NCBI GenBank assembly: GCA_034336665.1 | Contig: CM067570.1 | Location: 15,607,502-15,671,501, forward strand | Origin: Luscinia megarhynchos | Lineage: Eukaryota > Chordata > Aves > Passeriformes > Turdidae | Reading direction: 5' to 3' | DNA length: 64,000 bases | Shown: positions 12,301-21,879 of the stretch, in pieces | How positions within the stretch are numbered: position 1 is the first letter of the stretch | Layout of the letters: every line of letters begins with the position of its first letter | Notes under the pieces: model-generated | Told to the model about the DNA's origin: nothing | Seen by the model: the letters and a program-made list of their open reading frames with translations, nothing else | Database searches by the model: none | Program-made: the position numbers and the translations under genes

Positions 12301-15300
12301 GTAACTGTGTTCTCCTCTCTGCAGGCCTGTGGGGGTTATCGCATACCTCTGGTAAGTGCCCTGGTGTGTCTTCACAGGAGGGACACCCTTTCCACCCTTT
12401 CCACCCCCTTACCAGTTCCAGAGCTGAGGCTGTGACATGCCCATGACTCCTTACAGACTCAGCCTCCTTCCCAGCTGCTCCTACCTCTGCCCTCCCCATA
12501 GCACCAGAGTTGAGGTCTGAGGTCCTGTCCTCAGTCTTCTGTACTTGCCATGCTGTTTCCCATGTCTCCATGACCCCAGAGATGGGGTCTGGGGTCCTGT
12601 CCTCAGTTTTCTTTATTTGCCATGCTGTTTTTCATGGCCTCAGGGCCCAGTGACAGTGTCTCCTCCTTGGCAGCCTGACAGGGATCTCCCCCTTTGTGGG
12701 GGAGAATGACAAGACAACGCTGATGAACATCCGCAACTACAATGTGGCGTTCGAGGAGAGGATGTTCCAGGGGCTCACCCGGGAAGCCAAGGGCTTTGTC
12801 ATCAAAGTGCTGGTCAATGACAAGCTGTGAGTACTGCAGGGTCCCCTTCCCTATCCTCCGTCCCTTCACCATGAGCTTTGTGCTCAAGGGAGGGTGGAGA
12901 CCCCCATGCATTGGGGTACCCAAGGGCAAGGCTAGCTGCATGGCTCTGCTGGGGTGCAGCCAGAACCTCCTGCCCTTTCTCCCCTGGCCAAAGCCCCTGA
13001 GCCTGGGTGGTTCTCACCCAGTGGTATCGGTTCACAGGAGACCCAATGCAGAACAGACCCTGGAGCATCCCTGGTTCAAGGTGAGCCTGGGCCAATGCCA
13101 CATCACCACGGGGTTCCTTGAGCCTGCTGCAGGCTTCAAGGAACACCATTGTTCCCTCACCCCACAGACACTGGCCAAGGGGAAGGTCATCAGCACCGAC
13201 CACCTCAAGCTCTTCATCTCCCGTCGTAAATGGCAGGTGAAGGCAGGGGCTGGGGATGGAGGGGGCAGGTGGGATTGTCACTTGGGCTTGTAACGGGGGG
13301 ATGTGTAATGGCAGGATGATGCCTGATCCAGTCCTCTCTGCTGGCTGCAGCGCTCACAGATCAGCTACAAGTGCAACATGGTGCTGCGGCCGATCCCAGA
13401 GCTGCTGGAGGACACATCCAACCACCTTTCCATTGCTGTGCCCCGGCATCTCAAGGAGTCACCAGCTCTGTCATCCTCCTCAGACTCAGACGACCTGGAT
13501 GAGCTGCCCTTCATCCCCATGCCACACCAGGTGGAGTTCTCTGGCTCCCGCATGTCACTCAATGAGATCCCCACAGATGATGAGACCGTTGGGATATCCG
13601 AGGGACTGCAGCCAGAGGGGGATTCTTCAGCCATGGAATGGCAGAGCCAGGGCACTGGGAAGCCCGGGGTGGCCCTGGGGAAGCGGCCAAGGAGTGCTGG
13701 GCCACGGCGACCATGTGCAGAGATGGAGGCGCCTGGCTCCTCTGACGAGGAAGCCCCTGAAGCCCAGAAGCGGCCAGAGTATCCTCGCAAAGCCATGAGG
13801 AAGGGTTCCAGCCTGGAGTCCCCAGGGAGTGCTCGTCGGGGAGAGCTGAAGAGGGGCAGCTCTGCTGACAGTGCCCTGCTGCTCCAACAGCTCCCGGGGA
13901 CGGAGGAGGGGGCTGAGGCGGCCCGGGATCCTCGCCGGGCGCTGGCCAAGGCAGCCTCCATGGAGCTGCCAAGGCGGAAGGTGGTCTGGGGGGAGGACGA
14001 TCATGCCCAGCGCCTGGAGCTGATGCGCCAGCGGCTGCTGCGAGGCAGCTCTGGGGACAGCAAGGTCAGTGGCCTGCGGGGTCCCCTCCTGGAGACCCTG
14101 GGTGTCAGCCCTGACAAGAAAGTCTCATGGTCAGCCCGGCTGGAGGCACCAGCAGTGCCACGGCTGGTGCGAGCAGCCTCCAGTGAAGCCACCTCACCAC
14201 GCCTCCCCCCCACTGAGAGCCGGCTGCAGAAGAGCAGCTCCTTCAGCCATGGGGATGCTGAGCCTGTCGTCCGGCACCGACGCTCCGGTGCACCCCTGGA
14301 GATCCCAGTGGCCTGCCTGGAGGCCCAGCGACTCAAGGAGTCCCCCTCTCTCTCTGCCCTCTCTGATGCTCGGCCCACAGTGTCACCAGACAGCCCAAGC
14401 ACACCAACACCTCCTCCAGTAGAGATCACTGCTCCCCAGGCCCCCCCTGCAAAGGCTGCCTCAGGGAGGAGGCGCATTCCTGAGGAACATGGCCCACCTG
14501 GGACCAGTAAGGCTGCCACCGCCACAGGGAAGAAGCCCACGGACAGGGGACAGGAAGAGAAGACACCCACCAAGGCTGCTGGAGCCAGTGGGGAGGGGGC
14601 TGCCAGGACAGGAGCTCCCACTCCACCAAAGTCAACAACTCCTGTTCCCCAAACCCATATAAAGTCTTCCTATGCCAAGATGATGCAAGCCATGGGAGCT
14701 ATTCAAGGTGGGGAGCCAGCCACCGAGGAGTCCCCACCAACGACCAATGAGCCCCCACCAAACATCAAGGAGACCCCACCAGCCAGCCCTGCAAAGCCCC
14801 CTACGCCAGCACCAGCATCAAGGAGGGAGGTGAAACCCACCGGCTCCTCCAGCTCCTTGGTCATCCAGGACATCGATTCGGAGGAGGTTTTTGAAGCCAA
14901 GTTCAAGCGGGGCCGTGAATCATCCCTCACCCGGGGGCTGAAGCTCCTCACCCGCTCCCGCTCCGAGGACCGGCACCTGGCCGGCCCCCCAGTCTCTGAC
15001 GAGGGCATCTACCGTCCTACACCAGCCGGCGTGCCCCTGGAGCTGCGCAGGGACCGGCCCACTGGGCTGGCAGCCAAGTCCAAGTCGGTGCAGGACCTGC
15101 ATGAGGTGGAGAAGGATGGGGGCTTCTTCCGGAGGATGTCCATACTCCTCAAGCGGACACCGCCTGCTGAGAGGAAGAAGAGCATGGGGGAGGACGGAGG
15201 CAGTGCGACTCCATCTGGTGGGCGCCGCTTCTCCTGGAGCATGGCTCTGGCCAACTCCAGGGAGCGAAGGGACTCGGAGAGCCTCAAGTCAGAGCCGGGG

Positions 15301-18300
15301 GGCGGTGGGGAGAGCGAGTCACCGGCGGTGGCTGTGCGGAGGAAGATCAGTGCTACAATGGAGCGGGTCTCTGCGCGGCTACGCAGCGTGTCGGATGAAC
15401 GGCCGGAGGGCGAGGGGCCCCGGGACCTCCGTCGCACTAGCTCCGAGGGTGAGAGTTTGCGACCAGGGCCCGCCCCCGCCCCTGCCCCCTCCTCCGAGTC
15501 CCTGCGCTCCGAGGCCAGCACAGGCTCCTCTACCAAAGGTGAGCGATGATGGGGGGATCCCGCAGGGGACTCCTGTTGGCAACTCACGGCCCCGTCGCTG
15601 TGGGCACGGCAGGCCTGGCCGCGCTCTCACCTGCCTGGGTGCCCACAGGTGCGGGTGACAGTCAGAAGAGGTCCCGCTGGGAGCGCTGGGGGCTCTCCCG
15701 GGGCAAGAAGGAGAAGATGTCCTCACAGCCCAGCATCCCCTCTAGCCTTCTGCGGGAGGAGGAACTCGCCGCCGGCCGGCCACACACTCCCAGTGAATCG
15801 GGTAGGTGCAGCCCCAGAACGGCATGGTGGGTGTGTATCCCCACCCCAGCCTAACCTCCCACTCTGCTTTCCAGATTTCCCCCCTGTGTTCCATATCAAG
15901 CTGAAGGACCAGGTGCTGCTGGAGGGCGAGGCGCTCACCCTCTGCTGCCTTCCTGCTGGCAGCCCAACCCCACGGATCCTCTGGATGAAAGGTGGGGGCT
16001 GCCTGCACTGCCTCAGTGGGTGGGCTCGGACAGGACACCGTATCATCCCTCTCCTCTTCTCCCTCTACAGACAAGAGGTCCCTGCAGCCAGACAGTGGGG
16101 TGAACGTTGTTTCCTGCAAGGACGGACGTCAGATGCTCACCATTGCCAAGGTCTCCAGGAAGGATGCAGGGCTGTACGAGTGTGCAGCTGCCAACATCCT
16201 GGGCACAGCCATCAGCTCCTGCACGCTGGCTGTGGCACGTAAGGAGGCTGGGGGGACCTCAGGAGACAGGAAGGGCACAAGTCGGGTGCATGGCTGGGGA
16301 CCAACTGAGTACTTGAGTATTGCTCTCCACATCTGCAAGAGACTGGGGCGTTTGAAAGAGGATTGGCTGGTTTTGCATGAGCATTTCCAGCATCTCTGAA
16401 TCCATGGTTTGTTATGCCCTCTCACTGCAGCAGCCCTGTTCTGCCCCTAGCTGGATACCCAGCCCACCCTGTCTGTACCCTTGCAGGGCTCCCTGGACGG
16501 CCAGGCACGCCTGAGATTCCCCAGAAGTACAAGAACACAGTGCTGGTGCTGTGGAAGCCTGCTGAGAGCAAAGCCCCCTGCACCTACACACTGGAGCGCA
16601 GACTGGATGGTATGTGATGCTGCCTCCCATCCCCTGGAAGCCACAGCTAGGAATATGGACTCTCAGAGGGGCATCTAGCCAGGACAAAAGTGTCCACTGT
16701 CCTGGCTGTCCTCTGTGGCTTGGCAGAATCAAGGACAGGGGACAGTGAGCTGCCCCTGTCCCTGGTCTGCCCTCGCCTTACCTTACTTCTGCTTTGGCAG
16801 GGGAGCATGAGTGGAAGATTGTCAGCACTGGTATCACTGACTGCTACTTCAATGTGACTGAGCTGCCTCCCGGCAGCACTGCAAAGTTTCGTGTGGCCTG
16901 TGTCAACAAGGCTGGACAGGGACCCTACAGCAACCCCTCAGTAAAGGTGCATCTTGAAGCAGCAGGTGAGCAAGCCCTGTGCTGTGGGTGTGGGGTGGCC
17001 ATGGGGCCACCTGTGGCCTCTGGGTTGCTTTGGGGATCCTTGAGTCCCACGGCATCTTCCCCCAGAGCTGTGGCGCCACTTACAAATGAGGTGCCACTTA
17101 CAGTCCAGTCCTAGCATACTCCCCACGTGGCTCACACCTTCCTTCGCTCCCTGCAGATGCCCGAACTGCCCCAGCCAAGGATGTTGCTGTCCCCATTCCT
17201 GAGAAGGTGGCTTCCAGCCGGTCAACCCAGACACCAGAGGAGCAGCCGGAGCCGGTGGCTGCAGGGGCCCCTCCCACCACACCGCCACGCAAGCACAAGG
17301 GAGTGGTACACAAGGCAGCTGGAGCAGAACAGGAAAGTGCCCCCACAGAGGTCCTTCCACCCCCCGCACCCCATGAGGAGGGCGTGCCACCAGATCCTGA
17401 GCTTCCACCCAACATCACTGTCTATGTGCCCCCTGAGCTGATGTTCACCCCACCTCGGACTGTTGCCCCTCCTCATACAGACACCCCCACTCGGGGCTTC
17501 CCCCATAACCCCCCACGGACACTTCCCCTCAACCCCAGACTCCGTCTCCTTCCAAGTCCCCCACCACTTCCCCAATGTCAACCACGCCCAGCTCAGCCCC
17601 CACACCATCTCCGACCCCCAACACCACACCTGCACGGAAGATGCCTCCCTACATGGTAACCTCCTTCATCTCCATGCCCCCCACATCACCCCCTGTGCTG
17701 GAGTCCACCACCACTCCCCCATCCTCTAAGGAGCCCCCAGCTGCTGGTGGAGTCCCAGGGGCAAAAGACAGCACAGCACTGCGGCAGGGTGTCCCCCAGA
17801 AGCCCTACACCTTCTTGGATGAGAAAGCAAGGTGAGTAGCGGTAGGACAAGATGCTCTGCCAGGGGTGCTCTTGCAGCACCCCACACCAGGGATGCTGAA
17901 TCCTGCCCTACGTTGCAGAGGCCGTTTCGGGGTGATCCGACTCTGCAAGGAGAATGCCACAGGGAAGAACTTCATGGCCAAGATTGTACCTTATGAGGCA
18001 GAGCGGAAACAGAGTGTGCTGCAGGAGTATGAGATCCTCAAGGCGCTGCACCATGAGCGCATCATGGCCCTGCATGAGGCATACATCACCCCCCGCTACC
18101 TGGTGCTCATCTGCGAGAACTGTGCTGGCAAGGAGATCCTCTACAGCATTGTGGACAGGTACAGGTGGGCACAGGGCCACTGGGGACAGTTGCTGGTATG
18201 GGGCTGCCTGCTGATGTCACTTGCCCCCAGGTTTCGCTACTCGGAGGATGATGTGGTGAGCTACGTACTGCAGCTCCTGCAGGGCCTTGAGTACCTGCAC

Positions 18301-19861
18301 GGCCGCCGCATTGTGCACCTCGACATCAAGCCAGACAACATCATTGTCTCAGGCACAAATGCCCTCAAGATCATCGATTTTGGCAGTGCCCAGACCTACA
18401 ACCCACTTGTACTGCGGCAGCTGGGGCGGCGTGCTGGCACCCTGGAGTACATGTGTGAGTGGGGCACCAGGGATGCAATGGCATGAGGAAGGGGACAGGG
18501 ACAGAACTGGGGTATGCTTATTCCCAAAGGTGTGCATGTATGCCTGTGCTCTAGGGGGCTTGGGAATGGGGAGGAACTGTGTCTTTGGGGAAGATGGGAG
18601 GCCTTTGGGGTGCTGGGTGTGTCTGCGAATTTCTATAGCATCACTGGGGTCATCACTGAGAGACTCGGTGCTGTGGGGCAGCTGGGGTATCCTTGGAGGC
18701 TGGCTGGGCTCTGTCAGGGTGCTGCAGTATCAGGGAGGGGTTTTGGAGGGTGCAGTAGTAGAGTGGTGTGGGTGCTTGGCTGCCATGAGTGTTGGAAATG
18801 CTGTGGGTGTTTGGTTTCCTGGGATTTCTGTAGGTGCTGGGGATATTGTGGATGCTGTGCGAGCTGGGGCTGCTGCAGATGTTGGGGCTGGTGTCTCTGT
18901 GTATATGACATACCTGCTCTCCTGCCCACAGCACCAGAAGTGGTGAAGGGGGACCCGGTGGGCTCCGCAGCAGATGTCTGGGGTGTTGGCGTCCTCACCT
19001 ACATCATGTAAGAGAAGGGGTCAGGGAGATGAGAACATTGAAGTGTAGTCAGCCCCACCTAGGGCTCGGTGCCATGGAGGACACCAAGCTGATGGTGGGC
19101 TGAGGGATGCTGTAGCCTGGCAGACTCTTCCCAGCTCAACATGGGGAGATGAAGACACCCTGGGAAACTGTGGCTTTTCAAACCAGAGATGGGAGGAAGT
19201 GGGACAGCAAGTACCCTCCCACTGCTGTCCCCTCAGCCCTGCCACCCCTTCCACCACCACAGGCTCAGCGGGCGGTCACCATTCTTTGAACTGGACCCCA
19301 TTGAGACAGAGAATCGCATCCTGGCAGGGCGCTTTGATGCCTTCAAGCTGTACCCCAACGTCTCGCAGACTGCTGCCCTCTTCATCCGCAAGGTCCTCAC
19401 TGTCCATCCCTGGTGAGTGTCCAGCCTAGCCAGGGAGGATACATGGCCCCAGACTGTGCCTGTGACTGAGCCAGCTCCCTGCCACATGGGACCTCTCTAG
19501 ATATCATCAGTGGGAGCCTGGAGTTCATCACTGCTCTTGGAGAGGGCTGGGACCCCCTGGGTCTTGCAGGGCAGTGGTGGTGGCTGGGTTTGGGGGGTGG
19601 AGCAGCAGTGGGCACCTCTGGCAGTCCCTGATGCAGAGCTGTCTCTGCCTCAGGAGCCGCCCCACAGTGAAGGACTGCTTTGCCAATGCCTGGCTCCAGG
19701 ACGCCTACCTGATGAAGCTGCGCCGCCAGACCCTGACTTTCACCACCAACCGCCTCAAGGAATTCCTGGTGGATCACCAGAGGCGCCGCGGCGAGGCTGT
19801 CACAAAGCACAAGGTCTTACTCCGTTCCTACCAGGGTGGCCAGCCACCAGGGCCACAGTAA
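371..19861 (+). CDS. SPEG: SPEG striated-muscle dual-kinase protein (5' part missing)
   Basis: SPEG is a giant sarcomere/triad protein of the titin-obscurin class with two Ser/Thr kinase domains; in muscle it binds myotubularin and junctional proteins and phosphorylates junctophilin-2 and SERCA2a regulators. Exons (GT-AG, phases checked): 371-553, 2194-2405, 2676-2764, 2960-3141, 5216-5476, 6761-6919, 7056-7245, 7390-7619, 7798-7917, 8244-8348, 8460-8666, 8791-8914, 9296-9468, 10211-10323, 10501-10669, 10753-10846, 11206-11406, 11552-11612, 11812-11889, 12047-12219, 12325-12351, 12674-12826, 13038-13080, 13168-13236, 13351-15538, 15649-15801, 15875-15991, 16071-16238, 16487-16609, 16801-16965, 17157-17831, 17919-18158, 18231-18454, 18932-19007, 19263-19412, 19654-19861 (stop TAA 19859-19861). 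They add up to about 2,630 codons; human SPEG has about 3,270, so roughly the first 640 residues lie outside. The match to human SPEG is near collinear. One frame break lies in exon 17157-17831. Confidence 0.97.
571..640. repeat. GGAG-rich simple repeat
   Basis: Purine-rich GGAGG/GGGAGG run just downstream of a SPEG exon, inside the intron. Confidence 0.7.
862..1150. repeat. Degenerate minisatellite, period about 34 bp
   Basis: Nine diverged copies share a core like GTGGGGATACCC followed by a C-rich arm; cores fall near 866, 904, 935, 965, 1001, 1036, 1068, 1104 and 1139, so spacing is 30-36 bp. It lies in the SPEG intron directly upstream of the internal CpG island. Confidence 0.65.
1261..1519 (+). 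promoter_or_regulatory. Internal CpG island / candidate non-coding first exon of APEG-1
   Basis: A very GC- and CpG-dense block inside a SPEG intron. It contains no ATG on the plus strand and ends exactly at a strong 5' splice site (gtgagt at 1520). Splicing from here to the exon at 2194 would give a transcript whose first good start codon is the APEG-1 methionine at 2325. In mammals the SPEG locus is known to produce the short APEG-1 form from an internal promoter. That this block is the promoter here is inference; it could also be an intronic CpG island with no start-site activity. Confidence 0.5.
2325..4263 (+). CDS. SPEG: APEG-1 short isoform (nested in SPEG)
   Basis: APEG-1 (aortic preferentially expressed gene 1) is the small single-Ig product of the SPEG locus, best known from arterial smooth muscle. 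Coding parts: 2325-2405, 2676-2764, 2960-3141 and 4250-4263. The start ATG (2325-2327) is in frame with full SPEG and falls where human APEG-1 begins (human starts MKPSP, here MKLQP). After the Ig domain (conserved [10 protein letters not shown]), the transcript can splice to a private exon at 4250 (acceptor cag 4247-4249) instead of 5216. It then adds only G-G-V-R before TAA at 4261-4263, giving 121 residues; human APEG-1 has 113 and ends shortly after the same EVRG. A poly(A) signal at 4939 completes the unit. Seen in sequence: start, splice sites, stop, AATAAA. Inferred: actual use in this species. Confidence 0.75.
3142..5215 (+). other. SPEG intron holding the APEG-1 last exon
   Basis: A 2.1-kb intron of the long SPEG form. 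The only feature recognised is the APEG-1 terminal exon at 4250-~4965. A long C/T tract (about 5178-5210) precedes the 3' splice site at 5214-5215. Confidence 0.75.
4939..4944 (+). terminator. APEG-1 poly(A) signal AATAAA
   Basis: A canonical AATAAA lies inside the SPEG intron about 680 bases after the APEG-1 stop codon and is followed by a GT-rich stretch (gtgtggtgtgt, about 4962-4972). This is the expected layout of a cleavage site ending the APEG-1 transcript near 4960. Confidence 0.7.
5477..6760 (+). other. SPEG intron, nothing recognised
   Basis: Intron of 1.3 kb between two Ig-coding exons. No exon-like frame with splice sites, repeat array or motif stands out. Confidence 0.6.
8244..9468 (+). 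other. SPEG FN3 domain and following Ig-like domain
   Basis: Exons 8244-8348 and 8460-8666 encode a fibronectin-III domain (opening P-D-G-P, core LTWNKP, closing SKPSPPV). Exons 8791-8914 and 9296-9468 encode the next Ig-like domain ([15 protein letters not shown] ... [10 protein letters not shown]). Confidence 0.88.
9560..10205. repeat. Degenerate tandem repeat in SPEG intron
   Basis: The motif GGCACTG(C/T)CCCACAGTGCCCC recurs in degenerate form near 9720, 9800, 9842, 9883, 9961, 10000, 10087 and 10171, mostly 40-85 bases apart. It fills most of the 742-base intron before the last Ig domain of the kinase-1 module. Confidence 0.5.
10211..13236 (+). other. SPEG Ig domain and kinase 1
   Basis: Exons 10211-10669 encode an Ig domain ([17 protein letters not shown]). 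Kinase 1 runs from exon 10753 to 13236, about residues 860-1139 of the window-encoded protein. Visible: glycine loop [11 protein letters not shown] split across an intron, ATP lysine in FAAKFIP, alpha-C glutamate in ARRELHIL, catalytic loop HLDIKPENLL (HLD for HRD), DFG in ICDFGNAQ, and GTPEF. The usual APE is GPE. All catalytic residues are present, so the domain should be an active kinase. Confidence 0.93.
12325..12351 (+). other. 27-nt SPEG microexon
   Basis: An exon of only 27 bases, flanked by gcag and gtaagt, joins phase 2 to phase 2 and supplies the kinase-1 segment P-V-G-V-I-A-Y-L after DIW. Human SPEG has the closely similar PVGVVAFL here, so the exon is real despite its size. Confidence 0.9.
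13351..15801 (+). other. SPEG inter-kinase linker
   Basis: One 2,188-base exon plus exon 15649-15801 encode a long disordered Ser/Pro/Arg-rich linker between the kinase modules. Islands conserved with mammals include [51 protein letters not shown] and [10 protein letters not shown]. The Ser-rich RxxS sites are likely phosphorylation targets (inference). Confidence 0.92.
15875..16965 (+). other. SPEG second Ig-FN3 pair
   Basis: Exons 15875-15991 and 16071-16238 encode an Ig domain ([18 protein letters not shown] ... [12 protein letters not shown]). Exons 16487-16609 and 16801-16965 encode an FN3 domain ([17 protein letters not shown] ... [15 protein letters not shown]). They precede kinase 2 as in mammalian SPEG. 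Confidence 0.92.
17509..17656 (+). other. Reading-frame break in SPEG linker exon
   Basis: Exon 17157-17831 starts in one frame, confirmed by its splice phase and by TPPRKHKG matching human. It ends in another, confirmed by [12 protein letters not shown] leading into kinase 2. The first frame runs to a stop at about 17657-17659 and the second is open only from 17509, so the switch must fall between. One base appears to be missing. The stretch has C-runs at 17509-17514, 17533-17536 and 17558-17562, typical of sequencing undercalls. No good GT donor with matching phase is seen, so a hidden intron is less likely. Confidence 0.8.
17831..19700 (+). other. SPEG kinase 2
   Basis: The second kinase is encoded by exons 17919-18158, 18231-18454, 18932-19007, 19263-19412 and the start of 19654. 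Visible: glycine loop GRFGVIR, ATP lysine in FMAKIVP, catalytic loop [17 protein letters not shown], and SPE in place of APE, formed across the intron at 18454/18932. The C-terminal tail [16 protein letters not shown] is almost identical to the mammalian end of SPEG. Confidence 0.93.
18455..18931 (+). other. SPEG intron with G-rich degenerate repeats
   Basis: A 477-base intron splitting the kinase-2 activation segment. Its 3' half is made of loosely repeated GTGCTGTGGGG/GCTGGGG phrases. Nothing else is recognised. Confidence 0.5.
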
Positions 19862-20980
19862 CTGGTGCCTTGGCCACGGCCATGAGGGGCCGGGGAGCCA
19901 GAGGAACATTCCATGGGCCGCAGTATGGGGCGGCTGAGGAGAAGCTGGGACGCGCCAGGATGAGTCCATGGACCTCAAGTGCTGCTGTCAGGGATGACGG
20001 CAGTGCCAATGAAGAGGAGGTGCTGCCGCAGCCAGACCAGCAGTGGAGTCCGGCAGTGGGAGGGTGGTGGGAAGCCTTGCTGCAAGGAACAGAGAATGTG
20101 GCAGAGGGTCAGGGGAAGAAAGGGATGCAGACAGAGGGACAAGGGAAGCCCCAGGTGGGAGGCAAAGAGCTGCCAGTTTGCCAGCCAGCCCTGGCCACAT
20201 GGGTCTCGTCAGCCGTGTGCCTTACGCTGCAGCCTGCAGCTGCCCCTGGCCACGGTGTTGCAGTCCTTGTGCTCCCCCTGGTTTGCACACCAGCACCAGA
20301 AGACTGAGGTTGCTCCAGTGGTTTCTGCAGAGAGGGCCTTGCTCACAATCCCCTGCCAGCCAGCACAGCCCCAGTCCTTACAGCTGGGAGGGGGGGCTGC
20401 CAGCCCCTCACCTTCCGCTCCTCCCAGCCCTGGTCCTGGCAAGTGGGTTTGTGGCTCCAGGACCGATGCCGGTGCCTTTCCTGGGGCTGTCGGCTGCGCC
20501 CCGTGCCAGGGTGGGGGACTGGCAGGCACCTCCTCTTTGCAGGGTGGCACCCAGGTGCCATGCACACCTCCTGTGTCTGCTCAGGCTCATGCTGCTCGTG
20601 CTCTGCCCACCCAGCTCTGGACCTTGCCCCGTACCCCACTACCAGCCTGCCCGCCTGTCCCAGACCCCTCACACCACCCACCTGACCCTGAGGTGCCTTG
20701 CCCTGCCCTGTGCCCCCTCCTCAGCCCTCCCCAGCTGGTGGCACGATGCGGGGTGCCCTGAGCAGGGGGACAGGAACAGCGGCTGGGCACTCACCTTCCT
20801 CCTGCTGCTGTAGAGATAGGGCTTTATTTATTGACTTTGGGGAGAAGGCGTCTGCTCATTCCGGTCCCCATTCCTGTCCCCTCCTCTCTGCCGGGCTCTG
20901 GAGTTGCCAATGTCCCCATGGTTTGGAGCAAGAAACATGCCAGAGCAGCAATAAAGACCCTGAGCAGCCTTCCAGTTTCA
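19862..20980 (+). other. SPEG 3' untranslated region
   Basis: About 1.1 kb from the TAA to the poly(A) signal. Long open frames occur in this GC-rich stretch, but none has splice support or similarity I recognise; I read it as 3' UTR. Confidence 0.75.
20950..20955 (+). terminator. SPEG poly(A) signal AATAAA
   Basis: A canonical AATAAA lies 1.09 kb after the SPEG stop codon and 925 bases before the GMPPA start codon, placing the SPEG transcript end near 20,970-20,985. Confidence 0.8.
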
Positions 20981-20984
20981 GTGC

Positions 20985-21590
20985 CTTGCTGGGAAGGGAT
21001 TGCGTGAGTGTGAAGTGCAGCCCCTGGTATCTCGGGAGAGTCCTCGCCCCAAAACCTAGGGACCCCAGTCCAGAAAGGATTCCATGTGAGGCTGGGCTTC
21101 CATGTTGGAAACCTGGTAAAAAAGTCAGAGAAGCCGTGAAGCGCTGGGGCGAGCACAGCGGGGCTGATTCACATGGCCCTCACGTCATGGAGTGAAAATA
21201 TGGAGTGCCAGAGGGCCCGACGGTGGCTGGGACAGCGGGACAGCAGAGCAGGGCTCCTGCTGCGGGCATGGCAGGTGCCGGTGAGGGACCTGATGCCTGG
21301 CTATAAATATCTGCTACCCATATGAGGCCGGGCCGTGCCGGCAGGGACCGCTCCGGTTACAACCTGCTGACACCCCAGCCGCTCGGAGCCGTGCCTGGCC
21401 CTGTGGGCAGGGCCACACCGGGCAGTCACACGCTTCCCGACACACACACGCGTGCTACAGACCTGTGCCTGTCGCCCGCCTGTGTGCCCAGGGCCGTGTC
21501 AGAGCCCACGGTGCTGCCGCACGGCGCTCTGAAGCGCCAGGGCACACACAGCCACAGCACCTCCGCTGCACGCTCACGCTGACCCACACG
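20985..21590 (+). other. SPEG-GMPPA spacer with a TATA/MEF2-like box
   Basis: Short spacer between SPEG and the GMPPA CpG island. The only motif of note is CTATAAATAT at about 21301-21310, followed by CCCATATGAGG, which resembles a TATA or MEF2 site and a near-CArG box. No gene is seen. Confidence 0.4.
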
Positions 21591-21879
21591 GCCGCAGCCG
21601 CTCCCCGCACACGCAAACGGACAGTCGCACCCCCGTAGTGACCATCGCTGCCCGCACTGACCATCGCCCCCGCGTCGCCCCCTCACGGCCACAGCCCCCT
21701 CAGGCTCCCGGCCCCGCAGCGCCCCCTGGCGGCGGGCGGCGGCAGGGCGCGCCGCGCTGACGTGTCCCAGCCACGTGCGCGGAAGTGGCGGCGGGGCCGG
21801 GCCGGGCCGGGCCGGGCTGCGGGGCTCGGTAGCGGAGCCGGGGCTCGGTGCGGAACCGCCGCAGCGGAGCCGAGCCGCG
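21590..21879 (+). promoter_or_regulatory. GMPPA CpG-island promoter
   Basis: CpG-dense DNA directly upstream of the GMPPA ATG. In roughly 21757-21786 are a TGACGTG core, a palindromic CACGTG E-box and a CGGAAGTG ETS/GABP-type site within 30 bases, followed by GGGCC tandem units. This is a typical TATA-less housekeeping promoter. The TGACGTG core is also the UPRE/XBP1-type core (inference). Confidence 0.65.

Noticed and set aside
13365..14621. Antisense frames of about 200 codons within the 2.2-kb SPEG exon
   Set aside because: Antisense shadows of a real coding exon.
19510..20813. Overlapping frames of 256-265 codons after the SPEG kinase-2 exons
   Set aside because: They lie in the SPEG 3' UTR before its AATAAA, with no recognisable domain or splice signals.
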